64,000 nucleotides of DNA from UBA2033 sp035345875 (lineage in GTDB: Bacteria > Spirochaetota > Leptospiria > Leptospirales > Leptospiraceae): the NCBI GenBank assembly GCA_035345875.1, contig DAORDH010000026.1:1-64000 (forward strand), written 5' to 3'. A program made the translations under genes and the position numbers. Numbering within the stretch: position 1 is the stretch's first letter; every line of letters begins with the position of its first letter. Below are positions 17,494-26,481 of the stretch, piece after piece. Under the pieces are notes generated by a model, which worked only from the letters and a program-made list of their open reading frames with translations, did no database searches and was not told the DNA's origin.

Positions 17494-18921
17494 ATGCTTT
17501 TTAATTCTTTTTTATTTTTAATATTTTTTCTAATCGTATATCTTCTCTATCACAATACGGGTGAGAAATTTAGAAAGCCTATCTTATTTATAAGTTCGAT
17601 TCTCTTTTATGGGAGTTGGGACATTATTGCTTTTGATTCAGTAATTCCCCGTTTCTTAATTCATTTTTTAACTGTTATCACCATTAACTTTTTCTTTTTA
17701 AAGTGGATGGAACATTCTAAAACACAAGAATCGAAAAAAGTCCCTCTTACGATTGCGATTGTTTTGAATGTTTTGAATATCGCATTTTTTAAATATTTTT
17801 ACTTTCTCGCGGAGATCATTGGTTTACTAATCGGGAAACCAAATTTAAAATCTGTCGCGGTGGAGAATATTAGTATTATTCTACCGATTGCAATTAGTTT
17901 TTATACATTTCAAATCATTGCTTATCTAGTGGATTATTATAGAGGCATGATTAGCGAGAAGAATTCTTTTTTTGATTTTGCAATTTTTATTTTATTTTTC
18001 CCGCAACAGTTAGCTGGACCAATTCTTAGGGCTAATGAGTTTTTGCCGCAACTAAATTCTAAACGAGTTTTAACAGACAATCAAATCACTGAGGGGATCG
18101 GTTTAGTTGGTTTTGGTCTTTTGAAAAAAGTTGTTTTAGCAGATTCTATGGCTAGAATCTTAGATCCCATTTTTGCAAACCCATCTGCTTATTCAGGAAA
18201 GGCGATTTTATGTGCTTTGATTGGATTTTTCTTTCAGCTTTGGGGGGATTTTTCTGGTTATAGTGATATCGCAAGAGGATGTGGCAAATTATTAGGATTT
18301 GAATTACCAAAAAATTTTACTGGACCATTCTTTTCTCAAAGTTTTAGAGAAATGTGGACTCGATGGCATATAACGTTATCTAGTTTTCTTAGAGATTATA
18401 TTTATTTTCCACTTGGGGGAAGTAAGGGCTCTAGCTTTAGAACAGATTTTAATAACTTAGTTACTATGTTTATTGCAGGAGTATGGCATGGGGCTAATTG
18501 GAATTATGTGATTTGGGGTTTGGTAATTGGAGGATCTCTTGTTTTTGAAAGACATATATTAAATCGTTTTCATTTTTGGGCAGAATCCAAAACAAAAGCT
18601 GCAGTCTTGGTTCGTTTTATCTCAATCTCTCTCTTTTGGTTTTTAATTGCTGATATTTTTAGAGTATCATCCCTAAAAGATTTTGCGATTATGATCGAGA
18701 GAACATTTTACTGGATGAGTGGAGAAAAAGTTCAGTATGAAGAGTTTGGCTATCTTTGTGTGTTCTTTTTTATCTTACATGCAATTGAATATAATCCTTC
18801 TTTAGTTACGAGTCGAATTAAAAAACCGATAGTTGCTATAGTAATTACTTCAATTTTATTTTTATTCGTTATCTCTACATTATCAAATAGACAGGTTCAA
18901 TTTTTTTACTTCCAATTTTAA
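17494..18921 (+). CDS. MBOAT-family O-acyltransferase (AlgI-like)
   Basis: The 475-residue polytopic membrane protein has the MBOAT hallmarks: WTRWHITLSSFLRDYIYFP (His292), GVWHGANWNYVIWG (catalytic His332), and DFSGYSDIARG. Enzymes of this kind move acetyl groups across the inner membrane to exported polysaccharides or lipids. It ends 3 bp before a gene for a DltD/AlgX-like partner, the standard pairing for O-acetylation systems. The target polymer cannot be told. Confidence 0.9.
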   Translation: MLFNSFLFLIFFLIVYLLYHNTGEKFRKPILFISSILFYGSWDIIAFDSVIPRFLIHFLTVITINFFFLKWMEHSKTQESKKVPLTIAIVLNVLNIAFFKYFYFLAEIIGLLIGKPNLKSVAVENISIILPIAISFYTFQIIAYLVDYYRGMISEKNSFFDFAIFILFFPQQLAGPILRANEFLPQLNSKRVLTDNQITEGIGLVGFGLLKKVVLADSMARILDPIFANPSAYSGKAILCALIGFFFQLWGDFSGYSDIARGCGKLLGFELPKNFTGPFFSQSFREMWTRWHITLSSFLRDYIYFPLGGSKGSSFRTDFNNLVTMFIAGVWHGANWNYVIWGLVIGGSLVFERHILNRFHFWAESKTKAAVLVRFISISLFWFLIADIFRVSSLKDFAIMIERTFYWMSGEKVQYEEFGYLCVFFFILHAIEYNPSLVTSRIKKPIVAIVITSILFLFVISTLSNRQVQFFYFQF

Positions 18922-18924
18922 TCT

Positions 18925-20040
18925 ATGAAACTTAAATATTTACCCATATTATTACTTTTATTCCTTTTTGCTATCGACAAGATTTTTATTATCCCTTCTG
19001 TAAGAAAAGCGATAGTGCAAAATCATGTAAACTCTTATGAAGTTTTAAATAACCTGCTAGATAAGCTTTATAAGGAACATATAGAAAAATATAAAAAAAT
19101 CTCAAACTTATCTGCTGACGAAGTAGAAAAAGAGACAATTATTTTTATGGGAACCTCAAGAAGTGTAGAATTTGCCAATATGAAAGATTCTCTTTTTGAT
19201 AAAAATCCATTTGTAAAAAACGCAGCGGCAACTTCTCGTATTCCGGTAACATCTTGGACGATTCGTGCGGCTCCTTTTATCCATATATACCAAATTTACA
19301 ATCATTTTATTAATACACATACTCGACCTAAGCTTGTTGTCGTCGAAGTGAGTTATCCATCTTTTAATAAAAATAATATTTTTAAAAAGAAAAGTGATAT
19401 TCATGACTTTACATTCGATGAGTTTTTAGATTCACATGGAGAGTTTTCAAATGCTGATAAAATTGAATATTTATCTTCTGTATTTTTTGTCTTGAATCGT
19501 TCTAATATTAACTGGAAAGGTTTGTTATCGTCTGGTATCAATACGAATACAGATGTAAATGCTACATTAGATTTTGTTCTAGATGCAAAGAAACTCATGG
19601 AGATGAGAGAAAATCAAGGTAGCTGGATGCAAGGAACAAAGGAGAATCAAGAAGATGAAGCTCTAGTGAATACCTATCAAAAATACACAGATTGGGTATT
19701 ACAATCCTTTTATCAAAATGTTCAAATTGATTTAACTTCTTTTAATTTACTCAAGAAAATAGTCCGAGAAGCAAAACAGAAAAATGTAAATCTAGTTTTG
19801 TATCGCGCGAGGACTCATTCCTCCTTAAAGAAGGCAACTGCTCGATATGCCAAGAAAGAAGAAATTTGGTTGCAAGAAGTGACTAAATTAGCAAAGGAGA
19901 ATTCTGTTTCTTTCTATGATTATGAAACGTCAGGTGCTCTAGAATGTGATTACTTCGTAGATACAAGCCATATGTCAAAGTCTTGCTTTCCCGAAATGCT
20001 GGAAAAGATTGTTGAAGGTGAAAAAAAGAAATCAAACTAA
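18925..20040 (+). CDS. DUF1574 / SGNH-like partner of the MBOAT acyltransferase
   Basis: The 371-residue product has one N-terminal membrane segment (about 4-24) and a periplasmic domain with a GTSR motif (Gly76-Arg79; IIFMGTSRSVEF) in the place of the SGNH Ser block and DTSHMS (Asp346, His349) as the C-terminal Asp-x-x-His. These fit a catalytic triad of Ser78, Asp346 and His349. The family occurs next to MBOAT genes in Leptospira and would carry out the periplasmic acyl transfer. It starts 3 bp after the MBOAT gene and is followed 27 bp later by the ammonia-lyase gene. Confidence 0.8.
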   Translation: MKLKYLPILLLLFLFAIDKIFIIPSVRKAIVQNHVNSYEVLNNLLDKLYKEHIEKYKKISNLSADEVEKETIIFMGTSRSVEFANMKDSLFDKNPFVKNAAATSRIPVTSWTIRAAPFIHIYQIYNHFINTHTRPKLVVVEVSYPSFNKNNIFKKKSDIHDFTFDEFLDSHGEFSNADKIEYLSSVFFVLNRSNINWKGLLSSGINTNTDVNATLDFVLDAKKLMEMRENQGSWMQGTKENQEDEALVNTYQKYTDWVLQSFYQNVQIDLTSFNLLKKIVREAKQKNVNLVLYRARTHSSLKKATARYAKKEEIWLQEVTKLAKENSVSFYDYETSGALECDYFVDTSHMSKSCFPEMLEKIVEGEKKKSN

Positions 20041-20067
20041 TCTTTCGCTTTTCTAGTTTAAAACAAT

Positions 20068-21618
20068 ATGAAAGACATTTATATCCTAGAAAATAAAAAT
20101 CTATCTCTAGAAGAATTTTCTACTATTTTAGAAAAGAAGAAAGAGATAGTTTTTTCTGGAGAAGTTTTATCACGGGTAAAGAAATCTAATTCATTTTTAG
20201 ATTCTCTTTTAGCGAATAAAGTTTTACTCTACGGGATTAATACTGGATACGGACCGTTAGCAACTACACATCTACCGTTGTCTCAAGCCAAAGTTTTACA
20301 GAAGAATTTAATTTATCATCTATCGACTGGTGTAGGTGAAACTCTTTCTCCAATTTATGTGAGAGCGTCTATGCTTGCTAGACTGATTTGTCTCTCAAAA
20401 GGATATTCGGGAGTTAGTTTAAAATCAATTACTCGTCTAAAAGATTTTTTAAACCAAGATATCATTCCGTATATTCCAAAGATAGGGACAGTGGGAGCAA
20501 GTGGGGATTTAACTCCTCTTGCTCATATGACTCTTGCGTTGATCGGAGAATCAAAGGTTTTTTATAAAGGCAAATTAATTGATTCAAAGATAGTTCATAA
20601 AAATCTGAAATGGAAGCCATTGCAATTAGGTCCAAAGGATGGTCTTGCCTTTGTAAATGGGACTTCAGTTATGACAGGAATTTCTGCTGTGAATGGAATT
20701 CTTTCAAAAAGAGTTATCCAGTATTCTATCATACTTTCTTTGTTGTATGCAGAGATCTTGCAGGCAAAAGAAGAAGCTTTTTTTTCTGTAGTAGCCAGAT
20801 TAAAACCTCACCCTGGCATCCAAGCATTTATTACTCAATGGTTACAATACTCTCAGGATTCTAAAAGATTCAAAAAAAGAAAACAGTTCAATAATATAAA
20901 AGAAACTTCTTATGAAAATGAATTATTACAGGATCCTTATACAATCAGAACGATTCCACAAACAATAGGCGCTGTTATTGATGTCTTAGATTCTCATAAT
21001 AAAACTATTGAAATTGAATTAAATTCAATTTCAGATAACCCAATTTTTGTTGAAGAAGATGAAGCGGTTATCCATGCAGGAAATTTTCAAGGTTATTCAA
21101 TTTCCCTAGCTGCGGATAATCTATATAATGCGCTCGTTACGATTGCAATTCATTCCGAAAGAAAAATTGCCCGTATAACAGATAACAAACTCAATGGTGG
21201 ACTTCCTAATTTTTTACAAAAAAACCAAAATGGATTACATAGCGGTTTTATGGGTGCACAAGTTACTGCTACAGCTCTTGTGGCTTGGATGAGAAGTCAT
21301 GCAACACCCGCTTCGATCCAATCCATTCCAACCAACGCAAATAACCAAGATATAGTCAGCATGGGAACCATTGCTTCTATTAAAACATCTGAATGTTTAG
21401 ATAGAATCTTTGAACTACTTGCAATAGAATCATTGGTTCTTGCACAGGCTTTTGATCTGAAAGAGGGAGAATTAGAAGAAAGTGGATTTAGTTCTACTTC
21501 CAAAAATTTTATAAAACAAATTCGTGAAAATTCTCCCTTTCTAGAAAAAGATAGGCCCCTCTCCAATGAAATTATGGATCTTGCATATCGTTTAAAAAAT
21601 GGACTAATAAAGATTTAA
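20068..21618 (+). CDS. tal: Aromatic amino acid ammonia-lyase, predicted tyrosine ammonia-lyase (PYP chromophore synthesis)
   Basis: The 516-residue product carries the MIO-forming Ala144-Ser145-Gly146 in GTVGASGDLTPLAHM and catalytic Tyr55 in YGINTGYGPL. The specificity loop reads NLIYHLSTGVG: His84-Leu85 corresponds to His89-Leu90 of the Rhodobacter TAL. Histidine lyases have Ser-His here, and phenylalanine lyases Phe-Leu. Further TAL-like stretches are VNGTSVMTGI, LKPHPG and HSGFMGAQVTATAL. No hutU, hutI or hutG is present, which also argues against histidine degradation. The product would be trans-p-coumarate, the PYP chromophore precursor. It follows the acyltransferase pair by 27 bp with no clear ribosome site, and its stop overlaps a convergent CoA ligase gene by 15 bp. 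Confidence 0.85.
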   Translation: MKDIYILENKNLSLEEFSTILEKKKEIVFSGEVLSRVKKSNSFLDSLLANKVLLYGINTGYGPLATTHLPLSQAKVLQKNLIYHLSTGVGETLSPIYVRASMLARLICLSKGYSGVSLKSITRLKDFLNQDIIPYIPKIGTVGASGDLTPLAHMTLALIGESKVFYKGKLIDSKIVHKNLKWKPLQLGPKDGLAFVNGTSVMTGISAVNGILSKRVIQYSIILSLLYAEILQAKEEAFFSVVARLKPHPGIQAFITQWLQYSQDSKRFKKRKQFNNIKETSYENELLQDPYTIRTIPQTIGAVIDVLDSHNKTIEIELNSISDNPIFVEEDEAVIHAGNFQGYSISLAADNLYNALVTIAIHSERKIARITDNKLNGGLPNFLQKNQNGLHSGFMGAQVTATALVAWMRSHATPASIQSIPTNANNQDIVSMGTIASIKTSECLDRIFELLAIESLVLAQAFDLKEGELEESGFSSTSKNFIKQIRENSPFLEKDRPLSNEIMDLAYRLKNGLIKI

Positions 21619-22971
21619 ACTAGTTAACATTTTTTTTCTATCAATTCCACCTTTAGGTGAATAAAACCAATTCGTTTCTGGAAGTTGTGTGATTTGAATT
21701 ACATAATTTTTTAGAATGGTAGGAATGTTTTTTAGTATAGAATCTTCTTTAGATGTTTTGTTTTTGCTATTATAAAAAATATAAACTTTATCTTTAAAAT
21801 ATAGCAGGCATTGCGACAAATCTGAATTTGCCGCTAAGGATTCTTCTAGTTCTTCTGGTTGGATCATAAGTCCGTTTGGAAGTTTAAATGCAAAATCTAG
21901 TCTTCCTCTAAAAAAATAGCCTTCCTGTTTCTTTTCTACTATGTCACCAGATCTTATCCAAGAATTATTTGGAATATATTCTATCGAGTTCCCTTTCCAG
22001 TATCCAAGAAAAGCATTTTTCCCTCTAAACAATAATTCGTGGCTATCAGAAAGAATCACATCGCATCCTAACTCACTTCCTAAATAATTTTCTCGAAAAA
22101 ATCCTTTTTCTCCCAAACAAATTCCGGGTGACGCTTCTGTTTGTCCATAACCGACTCGTAACTTGGTTGAGCTGAGTGATTCAGATAATTTTTTTGAAAT
22201 AGGTGCGCCACCGATGATACCAGATTCGAGGGAAGATAATAATTGTATTCCTTTTTCTTTTGCTAATATCCTTTCTATTACTAAAGGGACGGATGAAAAA
22301 TGAGTCACATGGTATTTTTCAAAATTCTCAAAAATTGAATCAATATCTCTTCCACTCCTTGAATCTCGAATGATTGTATCAGAATAGAACGTTGTTAGAA
22401 AGAGATCTAATACAAGACCAAAGCAATGACTCCAAGGAAGGATAGACAAAGAAATACTTTTACTAGACTCAATTATTTTTGAATGAGTCTGAATTACATG
22501 TTCTATGCTTTCCTCGCTTAGACATATGTATTTAGGATTTCCGGTAGACCCAGAAGATTGAAGGATAAAACGAATCTTTGGGTCCGATGGTATCTCTTTC
22601 TTATTTATATTTATTCTTTTAGGAGGCATACCCATTTCATCGGGCGAGATGGAATTTTCTATTTGTTTATTTGATATAATTAGACTAGGTTTGATTTTAT
22701 TTATATGCGGTAAATCTAAATTATCCGCTCTAATAATTGCAATAGTTAATTTCTCCCAGATCGCTGCGTATAGAATATGCAAGAAAGCAGGGCTTTCGGG
22801 ATAGGCGAGTAGAATTCTATCACCGCTTTTTATTCCATTTTCTCTAAAGAAATTTACCCAAGCTCTCACACCAATCCAAATGGTTGCAGCAGGTATAATT
22901 GTATCTTTAAAGATAAACAATGGATGAGGTTTCTCTTTTAATCGTTCAAAAATTAAATCTTGTAAAGGCAT
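21604..22971 (-). CDS. Adenylate-forming CoA ligase, predicted p-coumaroyl-CoA ligase for PYP
   Basis: The ANL-family core motifs are clear: the phosphate-binding loop LQSSGSTGNPKYICLS (about 137-152), the adenine motif GYGQTEASPG, and the hinge region FFRGRLDFAFKLPNG. The C-terminal A10 motif reads SPKGGIDRKKM; where the family has Gly-Lys (catalytic Lys), this one has Gly-Gly, with a Lys two residues earlier. The ATG at 22971 is preferred to the TTG at 22986. It is 455 residues long, shorter than plant 4CL. Its position tail to tail with the ammonia-lyase gene suggests it activates p-coumarate for loading onto PYP. A fatty-acid or other aryl-CoA ligase remains possible. Confidence 0.65.
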   Translation of the reverse strand: MPLQDLIFERLKEKPHPLFIFKDTIIPAATIWIGVRAWVNFFRENGIKSGDRILLAYPESPAFLHILYAAIWEKLTIAIIRADNLDLPHINKIKPSLIISNKQIENSISPDEMGMPPKRININKKEIPSDPKIRFILQSSGSTGNPKYICLSEESIEHVIQTHSKIIESSKSISLSILPWSHCFGLVLDLFLTTFYSDTIIRDSRSGRDIDSIFENFEKYHVTHFSSVPLVIERILAKEKGIQLLSSLESGIIGGAPISKKLSESLSSTKLRVGYGQTEASPGICLGEKGFFRENYLGSELGCDVILSDSHELLFRGKNAFLGYWKGNSIEYIPNNSWIRSGDIVEKKQEGYFFRGRLDFAFKLPNGLMIQPEELEESLAANSDLSQCLLYFKDKVYIFYNSKNKTSKEDSILKNIPTILKNYVIQITQLPETNWFYSPKGGIDRKKMLTSLNLY

Positions 22972-23076
22972 ACTACTCGAATTCAATATTGGATTTAATT
23001 AAATTAGAAAATTTAGTAAATACATTTCTTTCAATGAGTTAAAAATTTTAGTCCTACAATCTTTTTAACAAAATAT

Positions 23077-24414
23077 CTAGGAACAAATAATACTAGCTGG
23101 CAGGCTGAGCGTGAAATTAGATCCTTTGCCTTCTGTGCTTTCTACACTAATCGTTCCATTTAATTTTTGCATGAGTTCTTTACATATATAAAGTCCTAAT
23201 CCAGTCGAAACTTCATTGTCTAATCCATTTCTTTTTTTTGTGCTGGTTAAATCAAATATACGTTTTAAAAGTCTTTCGGGTATACCGATTCCCTCATCAA
23301 TAAATGAAATGTATAAATACTGATCTAACGTCACAGAAAGTGTAATTTTTTTTCCTCTTGGTGTGAATTTCAATGCATTGCTAATTAGATTCTCTAAAAC
23401 TCGATTGAGTGAATTGACATTTATTTTGATTTTGATATTTTCTTTGCAAATGATTTCGAATTGTAAATTTTTATTAAATGCTACACCAGAAAAATTATCT
23501 ACAAGGCTTTGTAAATTTTCTAGTAGATGAATTTCGGTCAAATTTGTATCTGTATTTGTAATAATTTCTGAAATATTTGAAAAATCTTGCACAATTTTTA
23601 AGGCTCTGCTATTTGCTTCAAACAGAGAAAGCAAATAACGATTCAAATCAGGATCATGAATATTTTTTCGAATTAAGAGTCGATTTAATAAATCTTGCAT
23701 ACCTAGAATGCCAGAGAGTGGGTTTTTTATATCATGATTCAATGTATGATAAAGCAGTTCGTTTTCACGAAGGGCTTTTTGTAATTTATAATTTAAGTTT
23801 CTGCTTGATTTTAGTTGGTTGCCTAGGACTTTTTCGTATCGTGCATTAATTTTTAAAAAGGTATATAAACCAAAGCAATATGTGCTAAAGGAGAGTATTG
23901 CAAAAATAATTGTAAGTAATCTTTCGTCATTGTGATTTCTTGGGGTATACTCAATAAAAGGAATATCAACAAAAAAATACAGTAACAAACCGATCACATT
24001 TAAAGTTGTAAAAAATAAAACATCCTTCCTCTCTTCCAAATTAAAAAGAAAGAACGTTGCTGATCCTACAAATATATCAAACAATAGATAGATTTCTAAG
24101 TCTTTTTCTTTTAACATTAAAAAGATAATAGTTAAATTCATAGAAAGAGCTAGAATTCTTTTGGCAATTTGAAAATTGAAAAGCCGAACGATTAGAAAGT
24201 TTAGAGCAAATAAAAAAAGGAATAAATACGTTAGTATCCATTCGAATCGATTTAAAGGAAGAGGTGATGTGATGATAAATACAAGAATCACCGCTAGGAT
24301 TGAAGAATTTGTAATATTAAAGAAAATTAAGTTAGGCTGATGGGCATTGGGGACTTTTTTGATCCCAAAGAATACTATATTTTTAAGAAAATTTTTTATT
24401 TTTTTTAAGATCAT
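23077..24414 (-). CDS. Membrane sensor histidine kinase
   Basis: About six hydrophobic segments fill residues 30-185 with no large external loop. A short coiled coil leads to a HisKA H-box LNHDIKNPLSGILG, then an HATPase with N-box NRVLENLISNALKFTP, G1 DEGIGIPERLL and G2 GLGLYICKELM. There is no receiver or DNA-binding gene next to it. It lies just downstream of the chromophore genes, transcribed in the same direction as the CoA ligase and 105 bp before it, so it could be co-regulated with it. A role as the PYP output kinase is speculation. Confidence 0.88.
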   Translation of the reverse strand: MILKKIKNFLKNIVFFGIKKVPNAHQPNLIFFNITNSSILAVILVFIITSPLPLNRFEWILTYLFLFLFALNFLIVRLFNFQIAKRILALSMNLTIIFLMLKEKDLEIYLLFDIFVGSATFFLFNLEERKDVLFFTTLNVIGLLLYFFVDIPFIEYTPRNHNDERLLTIIFAILSFSTYCFGLYTFLKINARYEKVLGNQLKSSRNLNYKLQKALRENELLYHTLNHDIKNPLSGILGMQDLLNRLLIRKNIHDPDLNRYLLSLFEANSRALKIVQDFSNISEIITNTDTNLTEIHLLENLQSLVDNFSGVAFNKNLQFEIICKENIKIKINVNSLNRVLENLISNALKFTPRGKKITLSVTLDQYLYISFIDEGIGIPERLLKRIFDLTSTKKRNGLDNEVSTGLGLYICKELMQKLNGTISVESTEGKGSNFTLSLPASIICS

Positions 24415-24438
24415 GAAAATTGTATTTCATGTGAGAAA

Positions 24439-24477
24439 TAAAAAAGGGATTGTGCAAGTAAAACACAATCCCCTTTT
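24439..24477 (-). terminator. Rho-independent terminator of pckG
   Basis: On the minus strand GGGATTGTG pairs with CACAATCCC (24446-24454 with 24464-24472) and is followed by a T run. It lies directly after the pckG stop and 25 bp before the start of the histidine kinase gene. Confidence 0.85.
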
Positions 24478-24488
24478 AAAATTAGAAT

Positions 24489-26312
24489 TTATTCGCCTAA
24501 ATTCCATTTTTCTGGAGAACGCCAGAGTCCTGATAGAAGTAGTTCTCGAATCCAGATAAATTCTTTTGGAATTTTATCATAGAGTTTAGTGAAAAGTTCT
24601 TCATGGAGTAAAAGTTCTCCTTTCCAACCTTCTCGGTCAATTGAGATCACTTCGTTGAATTGTTCTCTTGTAAAATTCATTCCTCTCCAATCGATGTCTT
24701 CATGTCTTGGAACCCAGCCAAGTGGAGATTCGATAGCAGAAATTTTACCTTGAGAACGTTCTACGATCCATTTTAGGATACGCATATTTTGTCCGTATCC
24801 AGGCCATGCAAATTTTCCGTCTTTGTTTTTTCTGAACCAGTTTACACCAAAAATTCTAGGTGGGTTTGGAAGTTTACGTCCAAAGTTTAACCAATGTGTA
24901 AAATAGTCTGCAGCATGGTAGCCCATGAATGGAAGCATAGCGAAAGGATCACGTCTAACGTTACCAATTGCTCCTGTTGCAGCAGCAGTTGTCTCAGAAC
25001 CCATAGTCGCAGCAGAGTAAACACCGAAGTTCCAGTTGAATGCTTGATAAACGATAGGAACTAAGCTACTTCTTCTACCACCGAAAATAAGTGCACTTAT
25101 TGGAACACCATTTGGATTTTCATATTCAGGGTCAACAGAAGGACATTGACTAATTGGAGCTGTGAATCTTGCGTTTGGATGAGCAGCAGGTTTTCCACTT
25201 GCAGGATCATACGGTTTTCCTGTCCAATCGGTTAATCCATCTGGAGCTTTGTCAGTCATTTCTTCCCACCAAACGTCACCGTCTTTAGTGAGAGCAACGT
25301 TAGTGAAAATAGTATTTTTAGCAAGAGCTTCCATTGCGTTTGGATTTGTTTTATAATTTGTTCCTGGAGCAACACCAAAAAGTCCTGCTTCTGGATTGAT
25401 TGCATAAAGCTGTCCATCATCTTTAGCTTTGATCCATGCAATGTCATCCCCAACGGTTGTTACTTTCCAACCTTCCATTTCTTTTGGAGGAATGAGCATC
25501 GCAAAGTTTGTTTTACCACATTGGCTAGGGAAAGCGGCAGCAACATAGGATTTTACTCCTTGTGGATTTTCAACACCTAAGATCAGCATATGTTCTGCAA
25601 GCCAACCTTCATCTCTCGCCATTGTAGATGCGATACGTAAAGCAAAGCATTTTTTGCCGAGTAGTGCATTTCCACCATAACCAGAACCATAAGACCAAAT
25701 AGTTCTTTCTTCTGGGAAATGAGTGATGTATTTTTCTTTGTTACAAGGCCATGTAGAATCTTTTTGTCCTGGAGCAAGTGGAGCTCCTACGGAGTGAAGT
25801 GCTTTTACGAATGGTTTATCGCCAAGAATATCTAAAACTTTTTTACCCATACGAGTCATGATCTTCATGTTTACAGCGACGTAAGCAGAATCAGATAATT
25901 CTACACCGATATGCGCGATATCTGATCCAAGTGGTCCCATGCTAAATGGAATCACATACATTGTGCGACCTTTCATACATCCATCATATAATTTAGTCAT
26001 GATAGACTTCATTTCATCAGGATTCATCCAGTTATTTGTAGGTCCTGCATCATCTTTTCTTCTAGAACAAATAAAAGTTCTGTCTTCTACACGCGCAACG
26101 TCAGAAGGATCTGAGAACGCTATATAAGAGTTTGGTCTTTTTTCAGGATTTAGCTTTTTAAATACTCCAGCATCAACGAGGTCTTGGCAAAGTTTGTTGT
26201 ATTCTTCTTCCGATCCGTCACACCAGTATATTTTGTCTGGTTTACAGAGGGCAGCAGTTTCTTTTACCCAATCGACCAACATTTTATTTTTTACATAAGA
26301 TGGTATTTCCAT
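24489..26312 (-). CDS. pckG: Phosphoenolpyruvate carboxykinase (GTP)
   Basis: PckG interconverts oxaloacetate and phosphoenolpyruvate with GTP, the entry to gluconeogenesis in organisms living on fatty acids. The 607-residue length is typical. The kinase P-loop is in FPSQCGKTNFAM (Cys of the active-site CGKTN), and other conserved stretches are ERTIWSYGSGYGGNALLGKK, IFGGRRSSLVP and ATMGSETTAAATGAIG. The gene stands alone, with its own terminator and a 169-bp divergent promoter region shared with the next gene. Confidence 0.96.
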   Translation of the reverse strand: MEIPSYVKNKMLVDWVKETAALCKPDKIYWCDGSEEEYNKLCQDLVDAGVFKKLNPEKRPNSYIAFSDPSDVARVEDRTFICSRRKDDAGPTNNWMNPDEMKSIMTKLYDGCMKGRTMYVIPFSMGPLGSDIAHIGVELSDSAYVAVNMKIMTRMGKKVLDILGDKPFVKALHSVGAPLAPGQKDSTWPCNKEKYITHFPEERTIWSYGSGYGGNALLGKKCFALRIASTMARDEGWLAEHMLILGVENPQGVKSYVAAAFPSQCGKTNFAMLIPPKEMEGWKVTTVGDDIAWIKAKDDGQLYAINPEAGLFGVAPGTNYKTNPNAMEALAKNTIFTNVALTKDGDVWWEEMTDKAPDGLTDWTGKPYDPASGKPAAHPNARFTAPISQCPSVDPEYENPNGVPISALIFGGRRSSLVPIVYQAFNWNFGVYSAATMGSETTAAATGAIGNVRRDPFAMLPFMGYHAADYFTHWLNFGRKLPNPPRIFGVNWFRKNKDGKFAWPGYGQNMRILKWIVERSQGKISAIESPLGWVPRHEDIDWRGMNFTREQFNEVISIDREGWKGELLLHEELFTKLYDKIPKEFIWIRELLLSGLWRSPEKWNLGE

Positions 26313-26481
26313 GTATAATTCTCCTCATGCTTACATCTAAGTACTATTTGATTATTCTATATCTTTTTTCAAAGAACTTTTTTCTCAATTTAAGGTCACA
26401 AAAATACTGAGAATTATCAGGATTTTAAAATTCCTCTCTTTTTATTCTTGCTGATTTAGAAAAATTCTATATAAATGCCGA

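Noticed and set aside
20068..21618. Histidine ammonia-lyase (hutH) reading of the lyase gene
   Set aside because: The selectivity pair is His-Leu, as in TAL, not Ser-His; no other histidine-degradation gene is present.
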